Positions 1-12,639 of a stretch of 64,000 nucleotides of DNA are shown piece after piece. This stretch comes from Sycobia sp. Sy_11 (taxonomy: Eukaryota; Arthropoda; Insecta; Hymenoptera; Epichrysomallidae). Below the pieces are notes generated by a model. That model did not search any database, was not told where the DNA came from, and saw nothing but the letters and a program-made list of their open reading frames with translations. The translations under genes and the position numbers were made by a program. The stretch spans positions 939,001 to 1,003,000 of the forward strand of contig JACCIC010000063.1 of the NCBI GenBank assembly GCA_018907035.1, read 5' to 3'. Position 1 is the first letter of the stretch; every line of letters starts with the position of its first letter.

Positions 1-469
1 TAACTGAAAGAAATTGGAGAGTTTTAAGGTAATTTACTCAGATACGCAAATAAAAATCGATAAACATCCAAGAGAAGCGCTCACAGATGGAAGGCTACAC
101 ATCGGAATTTACGAAAGCTATCAATCTATGTTAAAATGATATTTTTTTATTGCTTGTACATAAAAAATGGTATGCCAGTCTTGGTCAATCTTGAAAAACA
201 AGATCGGCGTACAAGGAACTGTTTCATTTTAAAAGGTATCCTTTAACGATACTTTGGAGTTTTAGTTCGATTACGCGGCGTAAGGTAATATAGTTGTTAA
301 ATATCGGTCGGGCGCCCGAGAGAACATCGGCGCTAAAACCACATCGGCTACACTAAGTCCGAGTCGCATTAGTCAGTGCTCTCGGTAAAAGCACGAGGGG
401 GGGGGGGAGAGGAGGAGGATATATCACAGTTCGCAAATCGAATTACCGCACGGAAACCAATTACTTAAT

Positions 470-1110
470 TCGCGGCGCCCGACCTCTTGCCATTCCCCCT
501 CCTCCCAGGGCCCCGGCCGCGCGAGCACAACTTTTGCGCTAAACCGATGTTTGCACAGCCGCGGCTGGCAAGATCCGCGCTCGGCGTCCTCCTCTCTCGG
601 TCCCTAATTTGCGCGGATTACATTTCCTTTCCGCCGCCCTCTCCCTCTCCCGCTCTCTATTTATTTCCCTCGTCGGCGCGCCGATCTCCGCCGTTATCGA
701 GGCGGATTCGTTCGATGGAATTATCGGGCCGGCTCCAATTGGACGTCTCTCGCCGATTCGAGCACTCGACGACCCTCGACGCCGAACTGCTCGAGAAGAA
801 TTCTCGAAGCCGCCTCTCCCCCGGCTCGCGCGGCGAAGAAAGCGAGCAGTCAAAACGAATGTCTCCCCCGCCCCGCCCGTCGGCCTCCCATGCCCTTATC
901 CCTTGCGCGGGCAGCGTAACTATACGCACAACTCCCGCCCGCCTCGTTTCTTTCCTTATCGCTCGCGCCGACCATTTTTCTCGGATATCTGTTGGGCGAG
1001 GGAGCCGCATAAACAATGGCCCGCAACAACAGGAAGTAGAGCACGGGGTATCGTCGGCCTCGTAAAAGTCTTCTTCCCGGCTCGAGCGCAGGCGATCGAA
1101 GAGCAGAACG
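470..1110. other. GC-rich, CpG-dense island
   Basis: CpG is frequent and stop codons are rare on both strands, giving at least five overlapping open frames, none with recognisable protein. It could be a promoter or enhancer patch. An 11-base G run lies just upstream (397-407). Confidence 0.7.
1008..1032 (+). repeat. 25-bp exact direct repeat, copy 1
   Basis: The 25 bases starting CATAAACAATGGCCCGCAAC are identical to those at 1669-1693, in the same orientation, 661 bp away; the flanks differ. The repeat contains ACAATGG, the core recognised by Sox-family proteins. This copy is in GC-rich DNA. Confidence 0.9.
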
Positions 1111-1185
1111 AGTAAAGAGGTGTAAGAAGGAGCAAGAGTATGAGAGGAAGAGAGCGAGGGAGACTGACTTCGCACCGAGAATGTT

Positions 1186-2043
1186 AATAAGATAGAATGA
1201 ATTTTATAGTTACGAGCTACAGAGTTTTAGGGCTGAAAGCTTCTTCGCTTGCGGCCCTCTCCTTTCTTCTGTATTCCGAAGCAAATAGGATTACCATACA
1301 TCTCATCTTTGGGCGGACGATTCATGGGTGTCGGGTAAAAAAGACAAGAATTAGGCCACTTTTTTAACTTGTTGACGTTTCAACGAAAGCGATGCCGTTC
1401 GGCCATTTACAGTAGCTTCCACATGAGCACGTAGTATTCCGAACCGAGGGAAAAAAATTCTACGAGCAGGCCGATATTCTCTGTTAAAATACCAAAGAAA
1501 AGTCCGAAGCGTCCGGTTGATATTTCACCACAAGGTCAAAAAGCAGTTTACTTGAAAAAAGTTCTTTGCACTGTCATCACTAAGATATACAGGATAGTTT
1601 GCTTATTATTAATTAATAACCATTACTAACCACTTTTTACTCTAGAAACTTCATTAGCTGTTTCTACACATAAACAATGGCCCGCAACAACAGAATTACT
1701 CGCGATCCAATAAATTTATTAGACCTACAAACTTGAATAGATTTGTTAAACGGAGAGATCGTCAAGTACTAATTTAGAGGAAGGTTATTGGATTCACAAA
1801 TTATTTACGTTAATTTGCTGAGATGATATTTTAATACTTGGATATCATTAGCATTAGCAATTTAAAAACAAGAAAGAAAACGTATGCGTTTCCAATTACA
1901 AAACGATTATTGCACCAAACGGACAATTCAAAAGTGAATTTTGCAGAAACGCGAAAGTGGGAAAAATGCGCTTAAACTTATAGGAACAAATGAATATTTA
2001 AATGCGCGCGCGTTCGTCGCAGGGCTCGCGCAGAAAAACATAC
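1186..2043. other. AT-rich stretch without gene
   Basis: Apart from the second 25-bp repeat copy I see no gene, RNA or mobile element here. CGCGCG near 2005 is a small CpG cluster. Confidence 0.5.
1669..1693 (+). repeat. 25-bp exact direct repeat, copy 2
   Basis: Identical to 1008-1032, but embedded in AT-rich sequence. Its GC-rich second half stands out from the surroundings, which suggests local copying or shared constraint rather than base composition. Confidence 0.9.
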
Positions 2044-2067
2044 AGGATTTCAAGTTGAAATACTAAT
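2044..2067 (-). other. Weak 24-nt microexon candidate, minus strand
   Basis: On the - strand a 33-base pyrimidine-rich tract ends in TTTCTCCAG at 2068, then 24 bases, then CCT|GTATGT. One frame (LVFQLEI...) stays open through the segment. The opposite orientation to the other candidates and the purine-rich + strand make chance likely. Confidence 0.1.
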
Positions 2068-2263
2068 CTGGAGAAAGAAGCATAGAGGAAGAAGAAGGAG
2101 CTTTACTCTCATTATGGGGGCGAGCTGGTAGGCTGAACTCGCTCGTATGTGGCACTTAAGGTGCTAGTATCTGTCCCTCCCTTCCCCTGCATCTGTCAGG
2201 GAGAGCGAGTAGCACAGGAGACGGGGCCGGGCTGCACTTTCATGTGCATATTTATATCTATGT

Positions 2264-2377
<114 letters not shown>

Positions 2378-2420
2378 CGGGGCTTGAATCCGATGTGCTC
2401 TGCCTGCTGTGTTCTTTATT

Positions 2421-2578
<158 letters not shown>

Positions 2579-2579
2579 A

Positions 2580-3780
2580 CCGCGCAATTCTCGGCTCTGA
2601 AGGCGCCGCGGAAGGGCTTATACGGGTAGAAGAAACGAGTGTTATACGGAGATTGGCCCGCCTCGATAAGAGATAGAGCTTTTTTATGGACAGCCCGGTA
2701 GCTCGCCGAGCTGCGAGGCAGTACGGCGCGCCAGGGGGCGTGTTCATGGACACACAGACTCTCCATATATATATCTGTGCAGTGCATATATACGCTCGTG
2801 TGTGCGCGCACCAGGGCCGGCGATGCAGCTACGTGGGGATTATTGATTTTTTTTCCTCCCCTATGCCCCTCGGCGGTGACCAGGATATGGGGGCTGCGTC
2901 GAGTCTGATTAGTCGCGGGGGACGGAGCGGGAGTCCATTGATTCGCGCCAATGATCCGTTCTTCCGTGAAGTCAGCTGGATTTAGGAGTGGATCTCGATT
3001 ATATATAATGGAAGACTAAAAGTTTTCAAATAGGTTTTCTCTCGGTAAATGATTTTCCGACACAATGCAGTGTCAAACAGCAGCGGATCAGCGATAATCT
3101 TTTACGTTTTTGACATAGTCAAGTGTCAAATATATGAAACGCTAATTTTTCAGTACTTTTACCAATTATTTTACCAAACTTGATTGCGTTAATGCACGAC
3201 AAAATGCCGATGTACAGGTTTTTCTCTAAATCCTTCAAATTACTGGTAATTCTGATAGATTATATATTATTAAGGTTGTATATACTTAGGCTAACATTTC
3301 AATGAAAATTACTTTAATAAGCTCTGTACATTCTGTTGTCGGTACCAGGAACAACAGAAATACAAGTAAATACTGATTTGTCATAGTGCGTGGAATATTA
3401 TCAGCATTAATGCTTGACTCAAAGCATGGTAATCTGAAAAATAATAATGACTACGTGAATACAAGATGAGTATCAACTTGTTGATCTGTACCAAGCCTAA
3501 TACTCCCAATATTTGTACAGAAGCGTATAGACGCCGAAATGTAATTAGTAAATGATAAATTTAATACCTCGCCGACACAAATGTAAAAAAATTAATGACT
3601 TTATGTAAACGAAAATATAAGAAAATAACAGAAAACGAGTACCTTTATGTAAACGTTAATTCGTTCTCAATATAGAATACTGGAAATATAATTATCATCG
3701 TCGAACACGAGCGCAAGAGCATTTATACCGCCGACTGAAAACTTATTCAAGCCCGCCCGATGAAAAAAGAGTATCGAATT
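2580..3780. other. Mixed, then AT-rich, no gene seen
   Basis: A GC-rich segment (2580-2985) follows the GT array, then AT-rich DNA with no signal I can support. Confidence 0.5.
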
Positions 3781-3799
3781 ACCCAGTATAACAGCCAGT

Positions 3800-4520
3800 G
3801 AGATCCCACGCGCGAACTCTTGTACGAACGCGCCAACGGAAAAAAAACTCCCCCGCATAATTGCGCATCGTCATCGGCAGAAACCCGAATCGCAGCCGAG
3901 CAGAAAAGAAGAGTCGCCGGCGATTCTGCATATAATGCATCCTACGTCGCGGAACAATGGAGAGGCGGACGGAGATCGCGACGACGACCAAGGCGACGAC
4001 CGCGGCGACGGGGACGCGCACAATATATTCCTCGGTCTCTGCCAGCGGATACGTGGCCGTATAGCGCGGCTCGAATCCACCTATATACATGCATGCGGCG
4101 ACGGAGACGTCTCACGTTGTAGGTCACCTACGCGTCGCGCTCCGACTATCGCGCGCCCGCGCCGGGATCGGAGGCGCGTCGTCGCAGCAGCGCCCAGCGG
4201 CAGCGCCCGGAATCACGAATTCCGCACGACATCCACGCGCGCCGCGCTCGTCTTTCTTTTTCTCTTCCTTCCTTGCTTTTTTTTTATTTTGTTCTTTTCG
4301 CGATCCGGGATCTGGATTACACGTACGTGGGTCGGTTCAGAGGTGAACTCGCCGCCGACGCAGAAGGCGAGGACTCGCCGGGTATTTTGCCGGCTATTTC
4401 GATATCTGTCCATTCGATTTCACGATGAATTATGCAACGAATATAAGAGTCGAGGGGCCATTTTTATGGAGCGTGTGCTCTGTGTATCCATGTGGACGGG
4501 GAGAGGGGCCGGCTTAGAAT
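3800..4520. other. GC-rich, CpG-dense island
   Basis: Repeated CGACG/GCGACG-type sequence (3960-4120) makes all six frames open in places. A pyrimidine tract at 4252-4302 is not followed closely by AG. Confidence 0.65.
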
Positions 4521-4579
4521 TACTGTCGGTCCGTTCAATATTTATCGAAACGTACGCTGTTTTTTATGTATATACTTTA

Positions 4580-5940
4580 TGATAGAGTCGAGGTATGCTG
4601 TCTTACAAAAAAAATCTCTGGTCAATAGGAGATAAATATTAGTATAAAAACCAAAAGGGCAGCAAAGGTCTTAATACACTTCATCGAAGCTTTCTGATGT
4701 GCTGAATTCAAGATTTGAAAAGAATGCCGAAAGCTCGATTTTGTACGGTATTTGAGATTATGGGATTATTCGAGATTATCAGGAATTATTCTGGCGTTTT
4801 CCTGTTCACAAGTTTTATTCATTCAACAGCCATTCGCTTTTAGAAAATATCTCCTTACTTCACCGAGATTGTATTGAAAAAATTTCGATTTTCATCAATT
4901 ATGTGACATTTGGTAAATATAACACATGCAAAATAACAAATCTTGAATCCAGAAACCACTAATTCAATCTCTACGCATCTAATCATAAATGAATAGTTCA
5001 CAAATTTCTGTTCCATAAAACTCAAGCAAAGAAATGCTAAATGCATATATCTGCAAACTATTCAAGTTAAAAATATATGGTATGAGTATATTTGAGTCTA
5101 AATAATATATATCAGCAAATATCTCGAATTTTTGCTCTTTTAGGTTTGACTGCCAGTAAAACGTGAGTTAATTTAGGAAATTTGAAATTTCTATTTAGGG
5201 TGTCGAAAACCTTCAGAAACCTGTTGTTTAGGTTTTGACAAAATACTTGTTTTAAATGTAACTATCGAGGTGATGTACATTTTTCTTCCTACTGTAGAAA
5301 TAGATAATAATGATGGAATGGTACAAAAGTTTCCATCAAAAAGTTTTATCGAAGGAAATGTTTAGATTTAAGTAAATCTTTAAGTTTTAAATTAATTATT
5401 AATTAATTCAATCGTTTTTTAAAAAGTGATCTATTTTTTAGTCGTTCCTTAAGTGAATTTAAAGCGAGGCCGGCTAATAAGGTTTGATAATATACAAGGG
5501 ATATTTATTTCTTCATTCTACTTTAAATATAATTTATAATCTATTTAATTAAAAGCTTTGAAAATTAATTCTCATAATTTTTGATTATATTTATTAGCTT
5601 TTAAATCTTTCTTTTAATGGAAGCCTTGTAAATGTCTCATTGCACGAATCAAGTTTTAATGTAATTTTTTTAAACCTCTGTTCCATTCAATCTAAATTCA
5701 TGCATTGACTCATCTTGAGTTCAACAACATCAACGCCAGTTCAGTACAAAGTCGAGTTCTAATCTAGCTATCGAAATTTTGACGCAGCAAACCAGGCATA
5801 ATGCACGTCCAGATTATACTGCTTTAAGTATACCCAAATCATATCCACGAACAATATTATAACTAACCGAGTCAGCTTTATTCCTATATATATAATATCT
5901 AACTATAAAGCGGACGTCACTGGTCTACGTCTTTCCACAC
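4580..5940. other. AT-rich stretch
   Basis: Only the weak 19-nt microexon candidate at 5144 is noted; nothing else is supported. Confidence 0.5.
5144..5162 (+). other. Weak microexon candidate, 19 nt
   Basis: AATTTTTGCTCTTTTAG is followed by 19 bases and then AAC|GTGAGT, a strong donor. One frame is open and reads LTASK between split codons. Acceptor-donor pairs like this are expected a few times by chance in 64 kb, so this is only a candidate. Confidence 0.12.
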
Positions 5941-5990
5941 GTTATCCTCGTACTCTCGGCCCATGGCCGCAGAGGTCGAAGCGAGAGGGA

Positions 5991-6004
5991 AAGAGAGAGA
6001 GAGG

Positions 6005-6044
<40 letters not shown>
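5991..6044. repeat. (GA)n microsatellite
   Basis: GA array with GGGA interruptions at its 5' end. A second short GA run lies at 6287-6304. Confidence 0.97.
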
Positions 6045-6048
<4 letters not shown>

Positions 6049-6399
6049 CATACGAGCACGCCAAGCAGGTGGAAAAACTATATATGCTTACAGGTCCGGG
6101 GAGCCCGCCCATCACCGCCAGTAGTTGGCGTCTGCGGTCTCGCCGGCGCGGGAAGTGCCCTAAATCTCCTCCCTCTGTGCCCTCGCTACGTATGGGGGGT
6201 GTTCGCGCACAGTAGTCTTCCTAACTTACTCGCCGTCCTAACTTTGCTATTCATGGAGAAAAGAGGGGGAGGCCAGAGAGTTAGAAGGAGAGAGAGAGAG
6301 AGAGTGGGAGGAGGAGGGAGGAGAGTAAGGCACAAAGCTATTTGCCTGCAAAAAGGAAGTACTGAACTTCTAACAAATAACACGTGACAATGGTTCATT

Positions 6400-8870
6400 A
6401 AGAAAGGACCATGTTAATGACGCCTCCATTATTTATTAATTTAATAATCTTCTCTACAATTATACGCTTTCTATATAATAATATGTTTTCCTCAAGCCAA
6501 TAATCAACGTGCTATGATTTTCATCGCATGTGCTATTATAATTAAATATTTTCATAACTTACGTCCATATACAAAGATTTCAATTCGGAGATTACAATTC
6601 GATATAATGATAAGAGATAATTTCAAAAAAATCTGCCTCGTGAAGCTGTGTAATGTCACAATGTGTTCCGTTTATATACAGTAGCAATACGCAATTATAT
6701 AGGCAATAATATTGTCCTATACAATTTCAAAGTCATTTTCAATGTGCATTCCGATTTACAAGGACAATTTATATATTCATTGAACATTTTATACTATAGT
6801 GAGTGATTTATTTTTCATTTTGCCCTGTAATGTAGCTTCTATTAAATGAATTATCAAATTATGTGGTTTAGATTCTGGTATACATCGTGAGATTCATAAA
6901 TAGGATAAAAAATGAAACCTATTTTAGTTAAAGAAGCAGCTAAACTATCATGATCGAATCTTCATATTTATTACATATGAATAACAATACTTCTCTGCTA
7001 GAAAGCTAAAATTTTTTAAAAGTTATTGTCAGCATACTCATTTGTCGATTGAAGGCAATTTCTTTTGAATCTTGATATGTAGCGTCATGCAAATCACGGC
7101 TATCAATAGTTTTCGAATTCTTTCTAACATCAATACAGAGTTTTTTGCTATTTGCTCAATTTCAACAATTGCTCGTACAAATGTTGAAATAATTTTTTTA
7201 ACGGATCATGCGTAAAAGAATAGCATTACTCGGAATTATATTTGTGAGACGATTTTGGAATGAAAATTTCGTTTTATAGGGACAGTACTTGAAATATTTA
7301 CTTCGTATGCCATGGTTTTCTATGTGTATCTTGTTTTGGATAATAGATGATGCTACCGTATTCCAGAACAAGCATAATATAACTCTTAGAAATTTAGATT
7401 CCACTGAGTGCAACATAAGAATTTTATAGAATGTTCAGATGGTTTATACATACATAGTAATTTAGAATTTTTCTTAATATTTTAAAGTTTTCAATATTAT
7501 GTCGTTTCCATTTGATGAAATATTCTTTTTATCAAAATGTCAGAGTTGTTGTAATCATTTTGTTGCTCAAACGACTACTATAAGAAATTTTTCTTTAACT
7601 TTTTTTTTGGACTTATCTATACATGTGACTGAATCTTTTTAATATATTAAATATTTTAAATCTCCTATTTTGAGTATTTCTAGAATTTTAGATTGATTCT
7701 AAGAATTTATGTACATGTATATATGAAAGTTGAAAATATTCCATATGTCTGCAGAGCTAAAATTATAGTCATAGATAATTGTCTTATATCAGTGATTCTT
7801 GACGTGGGCGTTGTTTCACGTTTAAAGAGCTTTTAGTGGATCACCTAAGAGACAACGATTAGCTGTACGTTCGCGAGCATAATGTATTTGGCTTTTGAAA
7901 TGAGCGGTATTATCTTTAAGGAATGTTGTTCGATTTTAATTATAGGATTATCGTCAGCAGTTTTTAGCTAATTTTTTTAAGCTTAATTAATATCCAACTG
8001 TATGACTATTTAACACTGATAGGCTGTACTAAATTACCAATAGCGAAATAGCAATTTTCTGTAACGTGTCATTCTGTTAGTTCAAGATTCATTACTTATT
8101 CTTTTGTCATGAAGTGTATCTGTAGACAATGTTGGAATGCTATAATTGGCTTGTTGACATTGTGAATATATATATAGTATTGTTAACACAAGTAAATACG
8201 TTTTCTGGTACATATAGGGAGATTCAGACACAGTACATAATTTAATTGATTCAATAGATAATGTAATAAATACGATCGATTTTGTCTGATAATCTATCAC
8301 TGTTAATTATTGTAATTTTAATCCTAATTAAGATGTGTTACTTTATATAATTAAGAAAGTATTAAATTAAATTTAATCTATTCTGTACGTTCAAATTTAC
8401 AATTGGATGAGTAAAACATGAGACATTTTACCTCGCTTCTGACGTTTATATCTGTAGAAGATCTTTCATATTTAATGAATTCATTTCGGACTCTCGAAAA
8501 AACGGAGTAATACTCTTTTTCACACTGTCTCCCGTGAAATCCTACTTGGCGTGTGCACGAACCCATTGCTGAATCTCAAAATTACATATATGCAGAAGGA
8601 TATGCGGAGCATCGTCCTTTAATTTTTGGAGACCCACAAAGATTCCACCTTCGTCGCTCTGGCACAACGTTCTGAGTGAATCCCTCCTCAACTCCTCTCT
8701 TTGTCCATCAAGCTCCCGCCCTCGCGTCTTTTCCATTCTCTATATTTCCAGCTTAAATCCTATTGCTTCTTTAAAACTCAATCGCGACTCGTCAGCCAAA
8801 CGACAACTCTCCTCTCACCGAGATTGGGACAAGCAAAGTTTCCTCTTCCTTCTCTCGACTTCCCCATCTC
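6400..8870. other. AT-rich stretch without gene
   Basis: Short chance frames only. A CT-rich tract at 8875-8905 marks the end. Confidence 0.5.
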
Positions 8871-9271
8871 TTGCCTCTCTCTCTCTCTCCTTCTTTCGTT
8901 TTTTCTTTATCCCTGAAACCTGGCCGCTTTCTTATATCGCGCGCGCATCTCGCCCAGCCTGCTCGCCCGCTTTATTGTCAAAAGAAGATACTTTTGCGCC
9001 GACTGTCGCAGATCTCGCTTCGCTTTATTGTCGCATAACAGATGCACGTGCACGAGCGCCGGCGCGCAAATAATATAAAGAGGGGAACGGCGCGCGTAAG
9101 ACGCACCGGAAAGCTCAAAAGAAATATATAGCAAAGAGAGTGAAAAACGTAGGAGTACGTGTAGAGCGACGAATGTCGGTGCTTTTGCTGTTTTGAGTCT
9201 CTCTGCCGATCCGTCTGCTTTACCAGAAACGAAACGTCTCGAAACGCCCTCTACGCAAAGGTCGTATTCTA

Positions 9272-9286
9272 TTATATATATATATA

Positions 9287-9330
<44 letters not shown>
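9272..9330. repeat. (TA)n(GT)n compound microsatellite
   Basis: About 8 TA units pass directly into 21 GT units. Confidence 0.97.
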
Positions 9331-9331
<1 letters not shown>

Positions 9332-9569
9332 TAGTGAGGGCACAAGTAGCCCTCTTTGCGCAATTCAGTTGCGATTCGTAAAGGAAAAACGATGTATGTA
9401 AAGAGTTATCTTTAGGACAGAAAATCGCTTATATATTAACATGCGGGTGTATTATTCTTTTTTCTCTTTGAATAAAAGCGTTACTTAATTTGTCAGAAAG
9501 CGCAATTAATTTTTACAAGTCAATGTATCCAGATTACGTTCTAAGTATTTTTACTTTATCTTATTTCAG

Positions 9570-9635
9570 TTCATATATCGAGTTCCTCGTAAATGGAACG
9601 GTTGTACTAATTTCATTGGCTATAGACTATACTGA
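9570..9635 (+). other. Acceptor followed by 21-codon open frame
   Basis: TTTTTACTTTATCTTATTTCAG is a strong acceptor. The frame reads FIYRVPRKWNGCTNFIGYRLY and then stops. It is too short to distinguish from chance, and I see no strong donor. Confidence 0.09.
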
Positions 9636-10007
9636 GATACTTCTACAGGCTGAAGTTTTGTAGAAATTTAGTCGTCAGTGAATACTGATTGGCTGGAAAT
9701 GAACAATGAGTCAACTATTGAAAAAAGAATTATATAATTAATAATTTTAATAGTTTTTAATTGATTGATTTGCTTTCATTACTTTTTCAGTAAATTTAAT
9801 AGATTTCTTCACGTTATAGTAATAGCGGAGTTCGCCCATTATAATAATTTATATTTCTTTGATTCTTCATACTTTTTTCGTAACTTATATATTTTTTATG
9901 TTATTTAACTTCGCTCTATTTATGCTTCCAAATATCGGTCAAACAAGGTCTACGATGTGTTTGTAAAGAAAGCACGTGTAAATTATTACAGCGGTGCTTG
10001 TGTCAAT

Positions 10008-10084
10008 CGGCTGAGACCGGGATTTGAACTCGGATCGCCAAGTTACTACTCCTTCGCTCTAGCGATCGAGCCATCGTAGGCCTC
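10008..10084 (-). mobile_element. tRNA-derived SINE-like element (or tRNA pseudogene)
   Basis: On the - strand there is a degenerate tRNA: an A-box-like TGGCTCGATCGCTAGAGC (10056-10073) whose GCTC/GAGC can pair as a D stem, and a B-box-like GAGTTCAAATCC (10020-10031) within a T-arm CCGAG...CCCGG that has one mismatch. The acceptor-stem ends do not pair well, so this is not a functional tRNA. A tRNA-unrelated body may continue to lower coordinates, to about 9.9 kb, but I cannot set its end. tRNA-derived SINEs with this internal pol III promoter are common in insects. Confidence 0.6.
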
Positions 10085-11260
10085 AAATAACTTATATTTT
10101 AAATAATAATTTAAGCTAATCATAATAGATTTATTTACAAATTTTTATACGGATTTTATTGGATTTATATAGGACCCGACGAGATGACTTAGATAATTCA
10201 ACTAAATGCGTGTAGCTACTAGTATGCCCTCAATTGGCGCGATTTTTCAGTTTTTTTTTTAATTTTCTTCAAGATTTCAAGTTTGAATTTTCGCGTCATT
10301 AATTTCGTATTTCTTCGTAAATTATAGTTCGTTTTTCAAACATTATAAATCGTCATATATCTAATCGCCCATTCGCTCAACACTCGATGAAACGTATTTG
10401 AATAAAAGATATTAATTAAATATAAAGCGTAACAATTGGTTAGTTTGGCAAATAAAATATAGAATATTCTGTCGGCCGTTTCGGCTGTTAAGTCATTTTG
10501 AAAGACAAATACAAACTGAATAAGCGCAGTATAAGCTAACTCTATATAAGTAAAGTTACCGGGACTTTCTATATAACATCGTAGAACTATGGTGATGCCA
10601 GGGGCAGACGGATTAACTATAATGAGGTCATTTACAAATATTTAAAATTTTGATGCTGTCTTGTTAGAGGGCGCGAGGCTTGAAATTTCATTATATCCTT
10701 ATAACGGCTCTTTAATAAGTATTCAAAGCATTTATTATTTCTACTGTTTCGAAGCGCGTGAGTAACTTAGATGTTAAAACATCGTGTTATTGCAAAAAAA
10801 TAAATAGATTTATAATGTGATTATATGATATACATTATTGTGGAATACCAGAATTATTTTTGTTTTCAGATATAGCGTTTTTAGATTTTTATTATTTCTC
10901 TCATTTAACGGACGGCCATTTTAGTTGCTATAAATTGCAACGCTATGCGTAGGCAAAATGTTTGCATCAAATTGATTGAATCTTTATTTTTAACAAACGT
11001 TGACTTTACACTGATTTTATAGATATTAATTGTATTTACATAAATTTTTTTAAAAATAATTACTAATTCAATCGTTCTTAAATAATATGCAATATTCAGG
11101 AGATAAGGTAGATTCTTGTTCGCCGACAGTCATTAAAATGCTTCTCTAACAATTAAAATTTTTATTTTATAATTTCGGTTACCGCTCATTGAGGATTCTG
11201 AACTGCTGTTCGTAGATAACCTTGTCAATCCTTTAACGAACAGCAGAATTTCAATAGAGA
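10085..11260. other. AT-rich stretch without gene
   Basis: One acceptor-like TTATTTTTGTTTTCAG ends at 10869 with no good donor after it. Nothing else is supported. Confidence 0.45.
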
Positions 11261-12320
11261 GGCTACGAGTGCCAATCCAGAGCTATTCGCGTTGCGAAGC
11301 GTCCATTAGTTATACGCGCCGAGAATCCCCGAGCACGGCAAAAGAGATAAGCAATAGCAATGCGTGTAACTCGCGCGAGAGCAACGAAACGACGACCGAG
11401 CCGGCTCAGGTGGGGTTCCCCGCTCCTCCCGTCGCCGCAGCGCAACCAGCGGCCAAGTCGAGCGCGGGGTCGAGCGCTGTGTGCAGCGGCGGCAGCAGTA
11501 GCACCGACAACGAACGAGAAATGCCTCTGTTTGTACTTTGCGCGGCTCCCCGGGATGCCTCCGGGGAATCTCGCCGTTTGATCTTACCTCCCTGCGCGCG
11601 CGCAGCCCTCCCCCGCAGAGTCAGCCCGACTCGGTCTCTATTCCGCTCTGTGTACCTAAGCGATCCGACGCATTTGACGTAACCGCACGTGTACAGGGCC
11701 CGACGTCTCTTGTTTCCACCCGCGACTCCATACCGTCGCCGCGCCCTGCGGCCTATAACGCAAACCGCAAGCAGCGACGTCTCTCGTTACCGCGTTTAAA
11801 CGCTAACTCCGTCTCTGTCACCTCTCCCCCCCCCCATCACTCTCTCTCTCACTCTCTCTCTCTCTCTCTCTCTCGCTCCTCCGGCATCCCCCGCCGTTGC
11901 CCCTGCGCGTATAAAACGAGCCAGTCTCGCAGTGGCTTTAATTGAAATTAACAGCGGGCTGGAGAATATAAAGCTCGGGCGGATATACACCGCCGCTGCG
12001 GCGGAGCCTTCGATATTTCAATGATTCCGCCCCGCTGGGAGCCTGTCCCGTATGGCGCGCGGCGCAGGTGCAGCTTAGGCGGCGAAAATTGCTGCTCGAG
12101 CCCCGGCAGCCGATACGGACGAGATACAGGTGGCATTAGACCTGACGTTAATTAGCGAGATTCGCACCGCCGAGCGTGCATATATACGCGCGCGTGTGTT
12201 TGTGCGTATGCCGGGTGAAAAACGAGGGTTGAAATCCCGTCGATGCCAGATGCCGTTAAATGATTGCTTTGAAGAAGACCCGGGCATTGCACAATCGTCC
12301 AAATAACTTGCTAAAATGGC
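11260..12320. other. GC-rich, CpG-dense island
   Basis: Contains a C run, the CT array and many overlapping frames without recognisable protein. On the - strand GAG|GTAAGAT (junction 11588|11587) is a very good donor, so a - strand 5' exon is conceivable. Confidence 0.65.
11839..11874. repeat. (CT)n microsatellite
   Basis: CT array with one CA interruption, just after an eleven-base C run, inside a GC-rich island. Confidence 0.95.
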
Positions 12321-12639
12321 CATAATAATCGCATCTCTACTCGAATTGGAACTTTAACAAAAATAATCAATTAATTAATCGTTATACTTGAAAATTTATT
12401 ATCGAATGCCCGGTAAGCTCTTCCGGTAAAAAGAAGCCCCGAGCTAAATTTTCGGTTTGAATAAATCAGTCTGTATCGACGAAAGTTCCGGCTTAAGCAT
12501 TATGCAAGCCGTATCGAACAAACAACCAAAGTTGGTAAAGATTAAACGAAAGCATTAAGAAAATAGGAAGTCGCTAAATATGCAATGGTGGGGCTGATCT
12601 ACACACAGATACGCGCAAACACACACGTACGCGCACAGA

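Noticed and set aside
421..440. TATCACAG, the miR-2/13 seed-like sequence
   Set aside because: Only the seed matches, and the flanks do not fold into a precursor by eye.
487..1175. Overlapping frames of 100-190 codons on both strands
   Set aside because: High GC removes stop codons in all phases; none has a domain, splice pattern or plausible composition.
3008..3030. TGGAAGACTA, which resembles the start of insect miR-7
   Set aside because: The match ends after about ten bases and no hairpin partner is visible.
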